The translations under genes were made by a program, and so were the position numbers. From the NCBI GenBank assembly GCA_033763735.1, contig JANRJY010000052.1, positions 1-30,834 of the forward strand: DNA of 30,834 bases, written 5' to 3'. Within the stretch, counting starts at the first letter, position 1. Every line of letters begins with the position of its first letter. Shown here piece by piece: positions 6,820-14,430 of this stretch. The notes below the pieces were generated by a model that saw only the letters and a program-made list of their open reading frames with translations, did not search any database and had not been told where the DNA came from. Source of the stretch: JANRJY01 sp033763735. GTDB taxonomy: Bacteria; Bacteroidota; Bacteroidia; Cytophagales; UBA9547.

Positions 6820-8547
6820 ATGAATTTTCATTACTTGACAATTTCTATATTTTTATTTAGCGCAATATGTCTTGCCCAAAAAGAAGATTCTGACAAAATA
6901 AGTAAATTAGAAGCCAGACTTTCTGCTCTGGAATCAAAAAAAAATTCAGAGTTTAAGCAAATTACTTTTGAAAACGACAAAATAATAAACAAATACATTC
7001 CTTTTGGGGAATATTTTATTATAAATGGCACAATTGATAAAGATGTAAAAAATATTAAAGTTTTAATAAAACAAACGGATTTTGCCCAAACTCCGATTTT
7101 TAGCAAGCAAACAGATGTAGTTGATGGTAAATTCTCAATTTTAGTCGATAGATTGTTGAACTATAGTAATGAATATAAATTTGAATTTATTCCTATAACA
7201 AATCAACCTTTAGAGTTTAGTAATGACATTTCAGATGAGTATTATAGCCCGGAAATTTATTATGAAAACATAAAACATTTTAAAACCAAAAAATCATTTA
7301 ATAGAATTAGTAAAGAATATTATGAAGTTAAAACAAGAAACTTATTTGATGATTTGATTAGTGAAAGAAAGTTTGAAGTCAATGATTTAACAAGTACATT
7401 AACAAGCATATCAGATTTTGATATTGATTGCCAGAATTGCAATACTGACTTTGAATTATTAATTGAGACTTTGACGGATAAAATTAACCAAGCATCGATA
7501 AATCTTAAAAATTTATCAATTAAAAATAAATCAAATAGAAAAAGAAGAAGTGATTATGGGGGAAGAAGGGGTGGGTGCACTAGATTGGGAATTTTATATC
7601 CTCCAAAATATTTTTCTTATTTAACCCAATATAAAAAGTACCATAGAGATTTATTCCTTTTGCTACTTGAAGTATATAAATATAGAAGTTGGAAAGAGCA
7701 AAATAGCAAGGAGTTAATTTATAAAACTACACAAATAAGTTTTAGAGCAACCAAAGAAATTCATTTAAAAAATATTTCCACAGAACTTAAATGTACTGGA
7801 TCAAACTGTGATAGCTTAATAAAAGATATTAATCATACAATTTTTTGCCAAGATCTAGTTTATGACAATAATTTGGCAATCCCACCTTCTTTTATAAAAA
7901 TAAATTCATGTTGTAATATTGGAGTAGTTAAATCAAAAAATGATTCTGCTAAGCTAAATAAAGATGAAACAATAACTTTTAGTTCAAAGGATTTTATTAA
8001 TGTTTCTTTTAAGAACGTTAATCAAAATATTTCTACAAATAATTCTAAACCCAAAATAATTCATCAATATTTTTGGACAAAAGCAGATTCAAACACCTAT
8101 CGATTTAGTAAAATCAATCTTACCCAAGGTATAGGTGCTTGTGTGTTGGGAGATAATATTGATAATACTATTTGGTTCAGTTACACGGGCATAAAATATA
8201 ATTTTTCACCTGTTTTTCGACATTTGGATAATCCCTATTATCTTCAAAACCGATGGTGGAAATTTTGGAAACGGTCATCTCTAATAATTGGTGCAGTTAC
8301 CCTTTCTGATCAAAATTTTAAGTACAAGGGTGTTCTTCTGGAAAGTACCGAACTAAACGTAAAACCAATAATTGCACTTGGATATGATTTCAATAGGTTT
8401 TTTTCATTAACAGCGGGAGTTGTTTTTTATAAACAACTTTCTATTTACCCAACTCAAGATTTAAGTCAACATAAATCATCTTTTTTTGTAACAGCTAACT
8501 TAAATAGTTCTCTTATTACCATGATTGTAAGCAAATTTACCAAATGA
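6820..8547 (+). CDS. Exported protein of unknown function (575 aa)
   Basis: The start is set at the ATG at 6820, because translation there gives a typical signal peptide (MNFHYLTISIFLFSAICLAQ), while the reading frame open from a GTG 33 bp upstream adds only unhelpful residues. Directly after it comes a short coiled coil (KISKLEARLSALESKK). The middle is a lysine-rich helical region with a CQNC pair and a basic RKRRSDYGGRRGG linker. The last 100 residues show alternating aromatic beta strands (SLIIGAVTLSD, FFSLTAGVVFYKQLS, SSFFVTANLNSSLI) like an outer-membrane beta-domain. The C-terminus overlaps the lipoprotein gene by 4 bp, so the pair is an operon, probably acting in the periplasm or outer membrane. 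I cannot name a family. Confidence 0.7.
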   Translation: MNFHYLTISIFLFSAICLAQKEDSDKISKLEARLSALESKKNSEFKQITFENDKIINKYIPFGEYFIINGTIDKDVKNIKVLIKQTDFAQTPIFSKQTDVVDGKFSILVDRLLNYSNEYKFEFIPITNQPLEFSNDISDEYYSPEIYYENIKHFKTKKSFNRISKEYYEVKTRNLFDDLISERKFEVNDLTSTLTSISDFDIDCQNCNTDFELLIETLTDKINQASINLKNLSIKNKSNRKRRSDYGGRRGGCTRLGILYPPKYFSYLTQYKKYHRDLFLLLLEVYKYRSWKEQNSKELIYKTTQISFRATKEIHLKNISTELKCTGSNCDSLIKDINHTIFCQDLVYDNNLAIPPSFIKINSCCNIGVVKSKNDSAKLNKDETITFSSKDFINVSFKNVNQNISTNNSKPKIIHQYFWTKADSNTYRFSKINLTQGIGACVLGDNIDNTIWFSYTGIKYNFSPVFRHLDNPYYLQNRWWKFWKRSSLIIGAVTLSDQNFKYKGVLLESTELNVKPIIALGYDFNRFFSLTAGVVFYKQLSIYPTQDLSQHKSSFFVTANLNSSLITMIVSKFTK

Positions 8548-9293
8548 AAAAATTGAATTTCAATAGTTTATTTTTTTACATCAATATATTATTTGCTGGT
8601 TGTAATACTTTTCACTTAGAAGACCCAAAGAAGTTAGATATCAATAATGTCTTTTCATTTGAAACAGACACACAAACCTTGACTGCCGATGGTTCAAATA
8701 TTGGCATAGGAACAATCACTTTAAAAAATGTTGATTTAAAAAAGACAATAAGGATTTCATTCCCCAATGGTAAAATAAAGTTGAATAATGCGGAAGGAAG
8801 TGAAGTGACTTTTACTGGGAAAACAATAAACCAAGAGTTTACTTTTTCTACAGATGATTACAATAATGGAAAATCAAACTTGGTTGTAGATATTGATGGG
8901 TACTCTAGAAATAAAATTATTACAATATATCCTTCCTATCCTGATGATTTACTTTTTGACAATCCAAACTATACAAAAAATGTAATTTTTATTAATGAAA
9001 CAACTACTTCTAATTTTGTTTACAACTTAGATTATTGTTTAACTAAAAAAGGTAATGTAAGTATATCAAAAAACATCAATTATCAATTAAAGGTCTATTC
9101 TAATGATTCCGACAAAAAAATTATTAAGGAAATTTTTAATACAACAACAATCTCTGGTTCAAAACTTTGTAATCAAATAATACTTAATTTACCTAGCAAT
9201 AGTACCGTAGGTATTGGATATAGTCTGGTAGTTAATAATTCGAATCCAATAAAGGACTCTTTTTCTATAAGTGGTAACAGTATTAAAAAATAA
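8544..9293 (+). CDS. Putative lipoprotein, 249 aa
   Basis: The N-terminus MKKLNFNSLFFYINILFAGC has a short basic head, a hydrophobic core and a lipobox (LFAGC, Cys20), so it is likely exported by Sec and lipidated. After a linker there is an Ig-like beta sandwich (TLTADGSNIGIGTITLKNVDLKK, then SEVTFTGKTINQEF and NLVVDIDGYSRNK), a pattern often seen in Bacteroidota surface lipoproteins. Its ATG overlaps the stop of the exported 575-aa protein, which suggests a surface complex of the two. No enzyme motif is seen. Confidence 0.7.
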   Translation: MKKLNFNSLFFYINILFAGCNTFHLEDPKKLDINNVFSFETDTQTLTADGSNIGIGTITLKNVDLKKTIRISFPNGKIKLNNAEGSEVTFTGKTINQEFTFSTDDYNNGKSNLVVDIDGYSRNKIITIYPSYPDDLLFDNPNYTKNVIFINETTTSNFVYNLDYCLTKKGNVSISKNINYQLKVYSNDSDKKIIKEIFNTTTISGSKLCNQIILNLPSNSTVGIGYSLVVNNSNPIKDSFSISGNSIKK

Positions 9294-9349
9294 TAATATA
9301 GATAATATAAACATTTTAGAATTTACATGTCTTTATTAGAAAACCAAAC

Positions 9350-9786
9350 ATGAATAAAATAATTGCACTTAGAGGTAGAGCGAGTGTCGGCAAATCAACA
9401 ACCATTAGAATTTTTTATGAAATTTTACTCAGTAAAATTTCCAATTGATTGATGGCGATTTTAGTTTGGAAGGTGGTGATTTTTGGTCGATATTTTCACA
9501 AAACGGTATATTAATTGGGATTACAAGTTCTGGAGACACATATGATTTAGTTCATGATAATCTCAAATATTTTATTGATGAAGGTTGTATTATTTGTGTT
9601 TGTGCATGCAGAACCTATGATAGAATCCCCCCCGGAACGAATGCTGCAATATTTGAATTTACAGATTACAGTAATATTTTCATTGAAAAAACTATTAGTG
9701 CCAATCCTGAAAATGAAGTAGAAACTAATAATATAGATGCAGAAAAGTTACTTATTCAGTTAAATGAAATCTTAAGAAGTCAATAA
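9350..9786 (+). pseudogene. Frameshifted P-loop NTPase gene
   Basis: Frame 1 from the ATG at 9350 gives MNKIIALRGRASVGKSTTIR, a clear Walker A motif (GRASVGKST, residues 9-17), but meets TGA at 9446 after 32 codons. The -1 frame continues at once with LIDGDFSLEGGDFW and runs to 9786 with a sensible end (AEKLLIQLNEILRSQ). One missing base between 9440 and 9450 (AATTGATTGATGG) restores a protein of about 145 aa. The second part has an ICVCACRT strand consistent with the Walker B/sensor region of a small kinase-like P-loop protein. It is therefore a recent pseudogene, or there is one sequencing error. It follows the lipoprotein gene by 56 bp. Confidence 0.7.
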
Positions 9787-9806
9787 TACATTTAATCGCA
9801 TATTTA

Positions 9807-9920
9807 TAAGTAAAGCGAATGCCTTCCAGGCTTTCCCTTTCAATCGAATAAATTCGATGGGCACGTAATGAGGTTTAAAATCTTTGAGTTAGAGGGAAGT
9901 ACCAAGAAAAAAGCCGGAGG
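9807..9920 (+). ncRNA. Structured 114-bp direct repeat, copy B
   Basis: This is the partner of 6641-6754. The same hairpins can form: TTCC and neighbouring bases pair with the GAGGGAAG segment, and the changes relative to copy A (T to C at repeat position 30 with A to G at 88; A to G at 86 and 90 opposite T) keep pairing. It lies 20 bp after the broken P-loop gene and has no gene directly downstream on its own strand. Confidence 0.45.
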
Positions 9921-10028
9921 TATATGTGAAAGAAAAGGTGTAAATACATGGATAATTTTATATTGATTTATGTTCAGAAAAATAAAAAGTATTTGTTTCA
10001 ATATTTCAACTTAAAGGGAAAAATCAAT

Positions 10029-10346
10029 CTAGAGTAATTCATTTTTAAGAAAATTTCGTCCTGTTACAGTTAATTTATAAGTCTTAATTAGTACAGCATT
10101 TCTACTTCTTAAATACATTCTACCTAGTGCATCGAAATCAGAAGAAATTATTGGTTGCAAATATTCTTCTGTGTTAGTAGCAATAGTAATAAAATTATTT
10201 TCTAGTGCTTCTTCGATCACATTAATAAGGTTTTCATTATTTTCTTCAACTTGCAATTCCTGGTATAAATTTTCTAAAGAACAATATGTTCCTTGACCAA
10301 AAGAATTATTTAAATATTGAAGTAACTTTATTAGGTAGTTATCCAT
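10029..10346 (-). CDS. Hypothetical protein, 105 aa, possible winged-helix
   Basis: The product has helices (DNYLIKLLQYLNNSFG; NLINVIEEALENNFI) followed by a strand-like segment and the C-terminal YKLTVTGRNFLKNELL. That ending resembles the 'YxLTxxGxxFL' wing of winged-helix proteins, so a small DNA-binding or protein-binding wHTH is plausible. It has no neighbour on its strand. A -7 element lies upstream at 10393-10400, and 95 bp beyond that element is a perfect 18-bp palindrome. Confidence 0.6.
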   Translation of the reverse strand: MDNYLIKLLQYLNNSFGQGTYCSLENLYQELQVEENNENLINVIEEALENNFITIATNTEEYLQPIISSDFDALGRMYLRSRNAVLIKTYKLTVTGRNFLKNELL

Positions 10347-10392
10347 TTTTATTAAATTTTAATGCTTTTTAAAATTTCTTTTTAAACATAAA

Positions 10393-10400
10393 CAAAAATA
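10393..10400 (-). promoter_or_regulatory. -7 element upstream of the 105-aa gene
   Basis: On the minus strand it reads TATTTTTG, an exact TAnnTTTG match 47 bp before the start codon. A -33 box at ideal spacing is not evident. Confidence 0.35.
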
Positions 10401-10490
10401 GTTTTTCATAATGTTTATTGAAAACAAATTAATAATTTTTTAGAATCAATAAAGTTTAATAACAAGCGATTTGTTTTTTTTCATCAAATG

Positions 10491-10508
10491 TATTCAATAT
10501 ATTGAATA
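10491..10508. promoter_or_regulatory. Perfect 18-bp palindrome, possible operator
   Basis: TATTCAATATATTGAATA is a perfect dyad without a spacer. It lies between divergent promoters (minus strand at 10393, plus strand at 10551), which suits an operator for a dimeric regulator. Confidence 0.4.
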
Positions 10509-10550
10509 TCGAAATTTAGGGTTAAAATCAAATATGTGGAATTTCAATAA

Positions 10551-10668
10551 TATCTTTGCAGATACTTTTTGAACTTTGCTAAAAGTGGTATTTTGGGATT
10601 CCCGTGTTATTTATTTGATTTTTAATAATTGTGTTTTATTAAATATTTCAAAAATCAAATTATTTTTT
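10551..10668 (+). ncRNA. Candidate small RNA or leader with promoter and terminator
   Basis: TATCTTTG at 10551-10558 is an exact -7 element. About 50 bp downstream of the expected start, ATTTGATTTTT (10613-10623) pairs perfectly with AAAAATCAAAT (10650-10660), and the hairpin is followed by TATTTTTTCT. The distance from promoter to terminator-like hairpin is about 105 nt. It may be a separate short RNA or an attenuated leader of the gene at 10739. It is AT-rich, so chance is not excluded. Confidence 0.3.
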
Positions 10669-10738
10669 CTATCTAAAAAAATCTAACCCTTAATTATGAG
10701 TTTATTTCTGAAATTTGATTCAATAAATCATAAAAGTA

Positions 10739-11290
10739 ATGACATCGAATCAAATATTGAACAAAATTGATAGATACTTACAAATCTATCATAAAGTCAT
10801 AATGAGTAGGAAATGGTATTTCGTTTTTATAAGAATTTTTGTTCATTTATATAAACGAAAAATAGAATTAACTGCTTTTAATATACCAATTTCTGAATTA
10901 TATGATAGAAATAAAATTACAAGGCACCAACTAAATAAGTGGATTTCAATTTTTGATGACAGCGCAATTAAGAATCAAATCTTAGAGTTAAACAGTATTC
11001 AACCTTCTTTTAAATCTAAGTATATCATTAGTCCCCCGAAATATTATCGAAAGATTCCTATGTTAATTTATTTGGGTATTGTTCTCCAATTTGGTTTATA
11101 CATAAGGCTCAGAATTGATAAGAAAATACTAAAAAAAGTTGGTTTTCATAAGTGGGAAGTTTCTGAAATTCTGTTGAAACATAAATTAATTAAAGAAAAT
11201 AGGATTAAAGATGTAAATAATCTTAAAGTTTTCCCTTTTTCAATTCTTCCAACATTACTTCAATACAATGGACATAAAGCAGTCCTGTAA
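10739..11290 (+). CDS. Hypothetical basic protein, 183 aa
   Basis: I do not recognise this protein. It is strongly basic. A DRNKITRHQLNKWISIFDD stretch (about residues 58-76) could be a helix-turn-helix, and a hydrophobic stretch IPMLIYLGIVLQFGLYIRL lies near 107-125. That stretch is long enough to be a membrane helix but has an amphipathic edge. The C-terminal part (VGFHKWEVSEILLKHKLI) again looks helical. A 28-aa peptide gene follows 28 bp downstream and a strong hairpin follows that, so the two may form one transcription unit with the leader at 10551. Confidence 0.6.
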   Translation: MTSNQILNKIDRYLQIYHKVIMSRKWYFVFIRIFVHLYKRKIELTAFNIPISELYDRNKITRHQLNKWISIFDDSAIKNQILELNSIQPSFKSKYIISPPKYYRKIPMLIYLGIVLQFGLYIRLRIDKKILKKVGFHKWEVSEILLKHKLIKENRIKDVNNLKVFPFSILPTLLQYNGHKAVL

Positions 11291-11318
11291 ATTGCTTCAA
11301 AATCATATTGATATATTT

Positions 11319-11405
11319 ATGAATAACAAACCAGTGCCAAATGGTCCTAGCCAAACAGGTAACGCTTCAGGAAAAGGTAGAGGCAACAATCCGCCTAAAA
11401 AATAA
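11319..11405 (+). CDS. 28-aa Gly/Asn/Pro-rich peptide
   Basis: The frame reads MNNKPVPNGPSQTGNASGKG followed by RGNNPPKK and a stop. The composition (many N, G, P and K; no hydrophobic residues) is unlike random AT-rich translation. The C-terminal GKGRGNNPPKK resembles a motif I associate with small Bacteroidota ORFs that are usually left unannotated. It lies directly before an 11-bp perfect hairpin. It is presumably expressed with the 183-aa protein, with unknown function. A disordered nucleic-acid-binding or signal-like peptide is possible but unproven. Confidence 0.5.
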   Translation: MNNKPVPNGPSQTGNASGKGRGNNPPKK

Positions 11406-11413
11406 TAGTTGCT

Positions 11414-11450
11414 AAATGATACACAGCCATGGAGTGTATCATTTGTATTT
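11414..11450 (+). terminator. Strong hairpin after the 28-aa peptide
   Basis: AAATGATACAC (11414-11424) and GTGTATCATTT (11434-11444) form a perfect 11-bp stem with a 9-nt loop, followed by GTATTTA. It probably terminates the unit that starts upstream. Confidence 0.65.
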
Positions 11451-11519
11451 ACTGTATAAGAGTTTTTAGGATATTGTTTTATCTTGTCAAATTTATATAT
11501 ACTTGTAACCAATAGCAAT

Positions 11520-12185
11520 ATGAACTTAGAATTGAATTCAAATAATTTTTTTAAAAAGTGGGAAGATATCTCTGAAGAATATGTTAGTAAAATAGTAAAA
11601 GATGGGATTATTAATACGTCAGAATATAAGGTTATTTCTCCAAAAATACTATTTATATGCAAGGAACCTAATGACCCAGAGCAAAATCCGGGTGATTTTA
11701 GGGAATGGTGGAAGGAAGGTGCATTTGGATCATTTTCTTACAGAATCTCCGAATGGGCTTTTGGACTAATTAATAATTTTCCACCTTTTTCTGAGATTAG
11801 TAAATCGAACGCGTATGATAGCTATTTGCAAAAAATTGCTCTTATAAACATTAAAAAAATAGGTGGAACAGGTAATGCTAATCATTCCGAAATAATGAAA
11901 CATTTTTTAGTTTCAAAAGAACTATTAAAAAAACAAATCCAAATCATTAATCCCGAGATCATCGTTTTGTGCCTTTCTTTCAATTATGAAATTAGGCAAG
12001 AATTGTTTGGATTTGATTTTGAAAATTGTGGATATAATATTGAAGTTGGCAAATATGAAAATTACAGAATCATTGACTTTTATCATCCATCATCGCGTAA
12101 TGCACCACCTGCTGCATATTCTTTACTTCAAAATGTATACAAATCTGAAATGTTTAATGAGCTAAAAAACAGCTTTAAAAATTAG
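11520..12185 (+). CDS. Possible uracil-DNA-glycosylase-fold protein, 221 aa
   Basis: The start at the ATG at 11520 is preferred over an upstream TTG in frame at 11484. The core has KILFICKEPNDPEQNPGDFR at about residues 42-61 (a beta strand followed by a P-rich loop with conserved-type acidic residues). It continues with ALINIKKIGGTGNA, then IQIINPEIIVLCL (strand before a helix), and ends with YRIIDFYHPSSRNAP with HPS at about 190. The order strand-loop, 'ALINI', 'P-x-II-x-L', 'HPS' is that of the UDG superfamily, where the first loop binds the water/substrate and the final H-P-S motif contacts DNA. This is an inference from pattern only. It converges on the GIY-YIG-like gene with 11 bp between them. 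Confidence 0.5.
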   Translation: MNLELNSNNFFKKWEDISEEYVSKIVKDGIINTSEYKVISPKILFICKEPNDPEQNPGDFREWWKEGAFGSFSYRISEWAFGLINNFPPFSEISKSNAYDSYLQKIALINIKKIGGTGNANHSEIMKHFLVSKELLKKQIQIINPEIIVLCLSFNYEIRQELFGFDFENCGYNIEVGKYENYRIIDFYHPSSRNAPPAAYSLLQNVYKSEMFNELKNSFKN

Positions 12186-12196
12186 CATTTAGTCTG

Positions 12197-13078
12197 TTAA
12201 TTTTCAATTAGCTCAATATCCACCCAAGGGTAATAGTCTGTTGTATTAATTCGACAATCAAATGAAAAAACTTCCGAATGTAATAATTGATTTTTTGTCC
12301 AAAATTTATAAGATTTATCTTCCATACCGTAACCACAAGTTACACCAGTAATTCCTTTTGATAATAATATTTCATTCAATCTTTTATCCTTCCTAATTTC
12401 GGAATTTTTATGAAGTTCGTTTAGTTCAGGTTTAAAAAAATGAATCATAATTCTTTCCATTAACTCATCCAATTTGTTTAAATCAGTAATTCCAATTAAG
12501 TCGGGATTTATTCCATTTAAATTAAATAAGATATTATTTTCGTTCATACTAGAAATTCCAAATTTAAAATTGATAAAATAATATCTTAGGTCTTCATATT
12601 CACTAATCCCGCATCGTGCCAATTCTACTTTTTCATGACCTATTAATCTTTTTGAAAAATCACGGCTTGTTCCTATGTATAATATTTCAGGGTAGTTTTC
12701 TAAATTTATTTTGAATTTTTCAAAAGTCTCAGGTTGAATCAGAAAAGGCAGCTCGGTCTTTTCTGAAATAATTGCGATACACCTGTCATTTGATTTATTT
12801 CTATCGATAAATAATTTATTACCTAACCCTCTTAAATCTATGGAGTATATTTTTGTTTTCTTTCCTCCAAGAACAAATTCAATCTTTAATATTGTATTAT
12901 TATAAATAACAGATTTAGAGGTATGGAATATTAACTTTTTTGTCTTGCATAAAAAATAATGCTTAGACTTTTGAATAAAATCGAATTTCATCAATTCTTT
13001 TAAATATATTTTGTCTGCAATATTTCTAATTGGAGTCATAAAAGCCTGCTCTATCGTAAAAGAAAAATAGTTTCCCAT
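12197..13078 (-). CDS. GIY-YIG-like nuclease-fold protein, 293 aa
   Basis: Residues 133-150 read LYIGTSRDFSKRLIGHEK, which fits the GIY-YIG core (YIG, then Arg and His at catalytic-type spacing). Residues 206-220 (LMERIMIHFFKPELN) match the glutamate and the F-x-P-x-L-N end of the domain. The YxI of the first motif is replaced by a plain I-L strand, so the first half of the motif is degenerate. The first 120 residues are an unrecognised mixed domain. The last 70 residues (GVTCGYGMEDKSYKFWTKNQLL) are also unknown. The family may be a structure-specific or restriction nuclease in the defence neighbourhood, but its target is not known. Confidence 0.55.
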   Translation of the reverse strand: MGNYFSFTIEQAFMTPIRNIADKIYLKELMKFDFIQKSKHYFLCKTKKLIFHTSKSVIYNNTILKIEFVLGGKKTKIYSIDLRGLGNKLFIDRNKSNDRCIAIISEKTELPFLIQPETFEKFKINLENYPEILYIGTSRDFSKRLIGHEKVELARCGISEYEDLRYYFINFKFGISSMNENNILFNLNGINPDLIGITDLNKLDELMERIMIHFFKPELNELHKNSEIRKDKRLNEILLSKGITGVTCGYGMEDKSYKFWTKNQLLHSEVFSFDCRINTTDYYPWVDIELIEN

Positions 13079-13158
13079 GTTATTAAAATTTATTACATTG
13101 AATTTGTTCTGGAAAAATATTCAGCATCACCATTAGTGTATGTGGAAGGACTAGAGAA

Positions 13159-14031
13159 TTAATAAACAATTTTAGGGCTCTTCTTCTCAGAATAAGGGAA
13201 AAAAAATACGAATGCATTGTATGTGTTATTGAAAAAATGATAATTAAAATCAGCATCACCATTTTCTGTTGGCAAAGTTATTTCTCCCTTATCATGAATT
13301 TTTTTATTATGATAATAATCCTTGGTGAAATTCCATTTATACCCAAATTGTGTTGGTAATGGAATAGTACCGAATGTATCAGTAAACGCAGGTGATTGAA
13401 AATAATCCCTTTTATAACAGAAAGGCGGTTCTCCTTTTCTTGTTACGTTTTCAAGAACTAATAAAGCACATCGATTTTTACTACACTCAATATATCTTCT
13501 AATTGCCGAATGAACAGAAGCTCCAAAAAATTTAGATAACTTCATAGCACTATTTAGACTCAAATCAAGTTTATCTAGTTCATGATTGAATCTATCTAAT
13601 TGAAATATAACTGCTGACGCAAAATAATTAGCTTCTCCCTCAAACTCTTCGTTAGCAAATTCAGATAATGAATTTTCATCATCTTGTAATATTGTGTGTA
13701 AACTTTTTTGCCACGGCAAAACATCATGCCCTACCTCGTGAAGCTTTACAAAATTCTTTTTTTCCTTTTTTAAAGATTTGTCTATATAGATTAATTTTTC
13801 CTCCCTATCCAATATCCCCTGGATCTTAGATAAAGCAGACTTTAAAGTTTCCGATTGATGTTTTGAATAGTTAAAATCTATTTCGGTTAAATTACTTTCC
13901 TGTTTAACCGTTAGTTCGGTAAATTGAATAATATTATCAACGGGTGTTGGAAATACATCTAGGCTGCTACTACATACTAGAATATCTAAAGCAATTTTTT
14001 CAATCTCCTTTTTAGAAAAAATTTCAACCAT
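13159..14031 (-). CDS. capP: ImmA/IrrE-family metalloprotease, CapP-like
   Basis: HEVGH at residues 98-102 is the HExxH zinc site, and the EGEANYFASA segment at 131-140 supplies the third-ligand glutamate and the usual helix. Both are hallmarks of ImmA/IrrE (COG2856) peptidases. The C-terminal 120 residues form the family's variable sensor-like part with several cysteines (CSKNRCALL). CapP enzymes regulate CBASS: with single-stranded DNA they cleave the repressor CapH, which releases transcription of the operon. Here the gene is second in a minus-strand unit with an HTH gene (overlap of 8 bp) and stands divergent from a CBASS operon, which fits that role well. The name is by family and context. 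A stand-alone Xre/COG2856 toxin-antitoxin pair is the alternative. Confidence 0.8.
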   Translation of the reverse strand: MVEIFSKKEIEKIALDILVCSSSLDVFPTPVDNIIQFTELTVKQESNLTEIDFNYSKHQSETLKSALSKIQGILDREEKLIYIDKSLKKEKKNFVKLHEVGHDVLPWQKSLHTILQDDENSLSEFANEEFEGEANYFASAVIFQLDRFNHELDKLDLSLNSAMKLSKFFGASVHSAIRRYIECSKNRCALLVLENVTRKGEPPFCYKRDYFQSPAFTDTFGTIPLPTQFGYKWNFTKDYYHNKKIHDKGEITLPTENGDADFNYHFFNNTYNAFVFFFPYSEKKSPKIVY

Positions 14032-14362
14032 TTCTTTTATGCCTTAAGTATTTTAAGTATTCTAATAATTCTTGTTCTTCCTCATAAGTTAATTTTTCAG
14101 AGGATAAAGCAATAGAGTTTAAAAGTTTACTTTTTTCGGGGGTACCTTTTTCTATTATTCCAGAAGCCATCAATAATGTATTTAACTCTACATTATAAAT
14201 TGTTGCCAGTTTATAGAGAACGTTAGCAGAAGGTTTTTTGATTTTGTCATTTTCAAGTTGACTTAGATACGCATTTGAAATGTCTGTGGCCTCTTCTACT
14301 TGCCGGAGAGTTAAATTATTAATCTCTCTAGCATCTTTCAATGTATTTCCTAATGATTTCAT
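14024..14362 (-). CDS. capH: XRE-family HTH repressor, CapH-like
   Basis: The 112-aa product has a clean Xre helix-turn-helix at residues 5-62: LGNTLKDAREINNLTLRQVEE, then ISNAYLSQLENDKIKKPSANVLYKLATIYNV. A C-terminal 45-residue tail (EEEQELLEYLKYLRHKR) probably dimerises it or is the part cut by the protease. It overlaps the protease gene and is divergent from the CBASS operon, with 146 bp between the two starts. A 7-bp inverted repeat in that spacer overlaps the CBASS -33 box, making this protein the likely repressor. Assignment as CapH rests on position and partner, since the sequence similarity is just that of any small Xre protein. Confidence 0.8.
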   Translation of the reverse strand: MKSLGNTLKDAREINNLTLRQVEEATDISNAYLSQLENDKIKKPSANVLYKLATIYNVELNTLLMASGIIEKGTPEKSKLLNSIALSSEKLTYEEEQELLEYLKYLRHKRNG

Positions 14363-14378
14363 ATACTAAATATTGTTA

Positions 14379-14407
14379 CAAATATAAAAATATTCTAAAA
14401 ACATCAA
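14379..14407 (-). promoter_or_regulatory. Promoter of the capH-capP unit
   Basis: On the minus strand a -7 box TATATTTG (14386-14379) matches TAnnTTTG exactly, and TTG at 14407-14405 is 18 bp upstream, the usual -33 spacing. The -7 box is 17 bp from the start codon, so the leader is very short. Confidence 0.6.
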
Positions 14408-14430
14408 AATCTGCTAAATGTTTATAAGTT

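Larger units (their letters stand above)
10347..10738. other. 392-bp intergenic region with regulatory sites
   Basis: It contains a minus-strand -7 box (10393-10400), an 18-bp palindrome (10491-10508), a plus-strand -7 box (10551-10558) and a long hairpin followed by T residues (10613-10668). I see no protein gene. A 24-codon frame starting at 10696 overlaps the next gene and looks spurious. Confidence 0.5.

Noticed and set aside
9445..9786. A separate 113-aa gene starting at TTG
   Set aside because: Its start lies exactly at the end of the Walker A frame and it lacks an own start signal. It is the second half of a frameshifted P-loop gene.
11303..11662. 119-codon minus-strand frame
   Set aside because: It is antisense to the 28-aa peptide, the strong hairpin and the start of the UDG-like gene, and its translation has no recognisable pattern.
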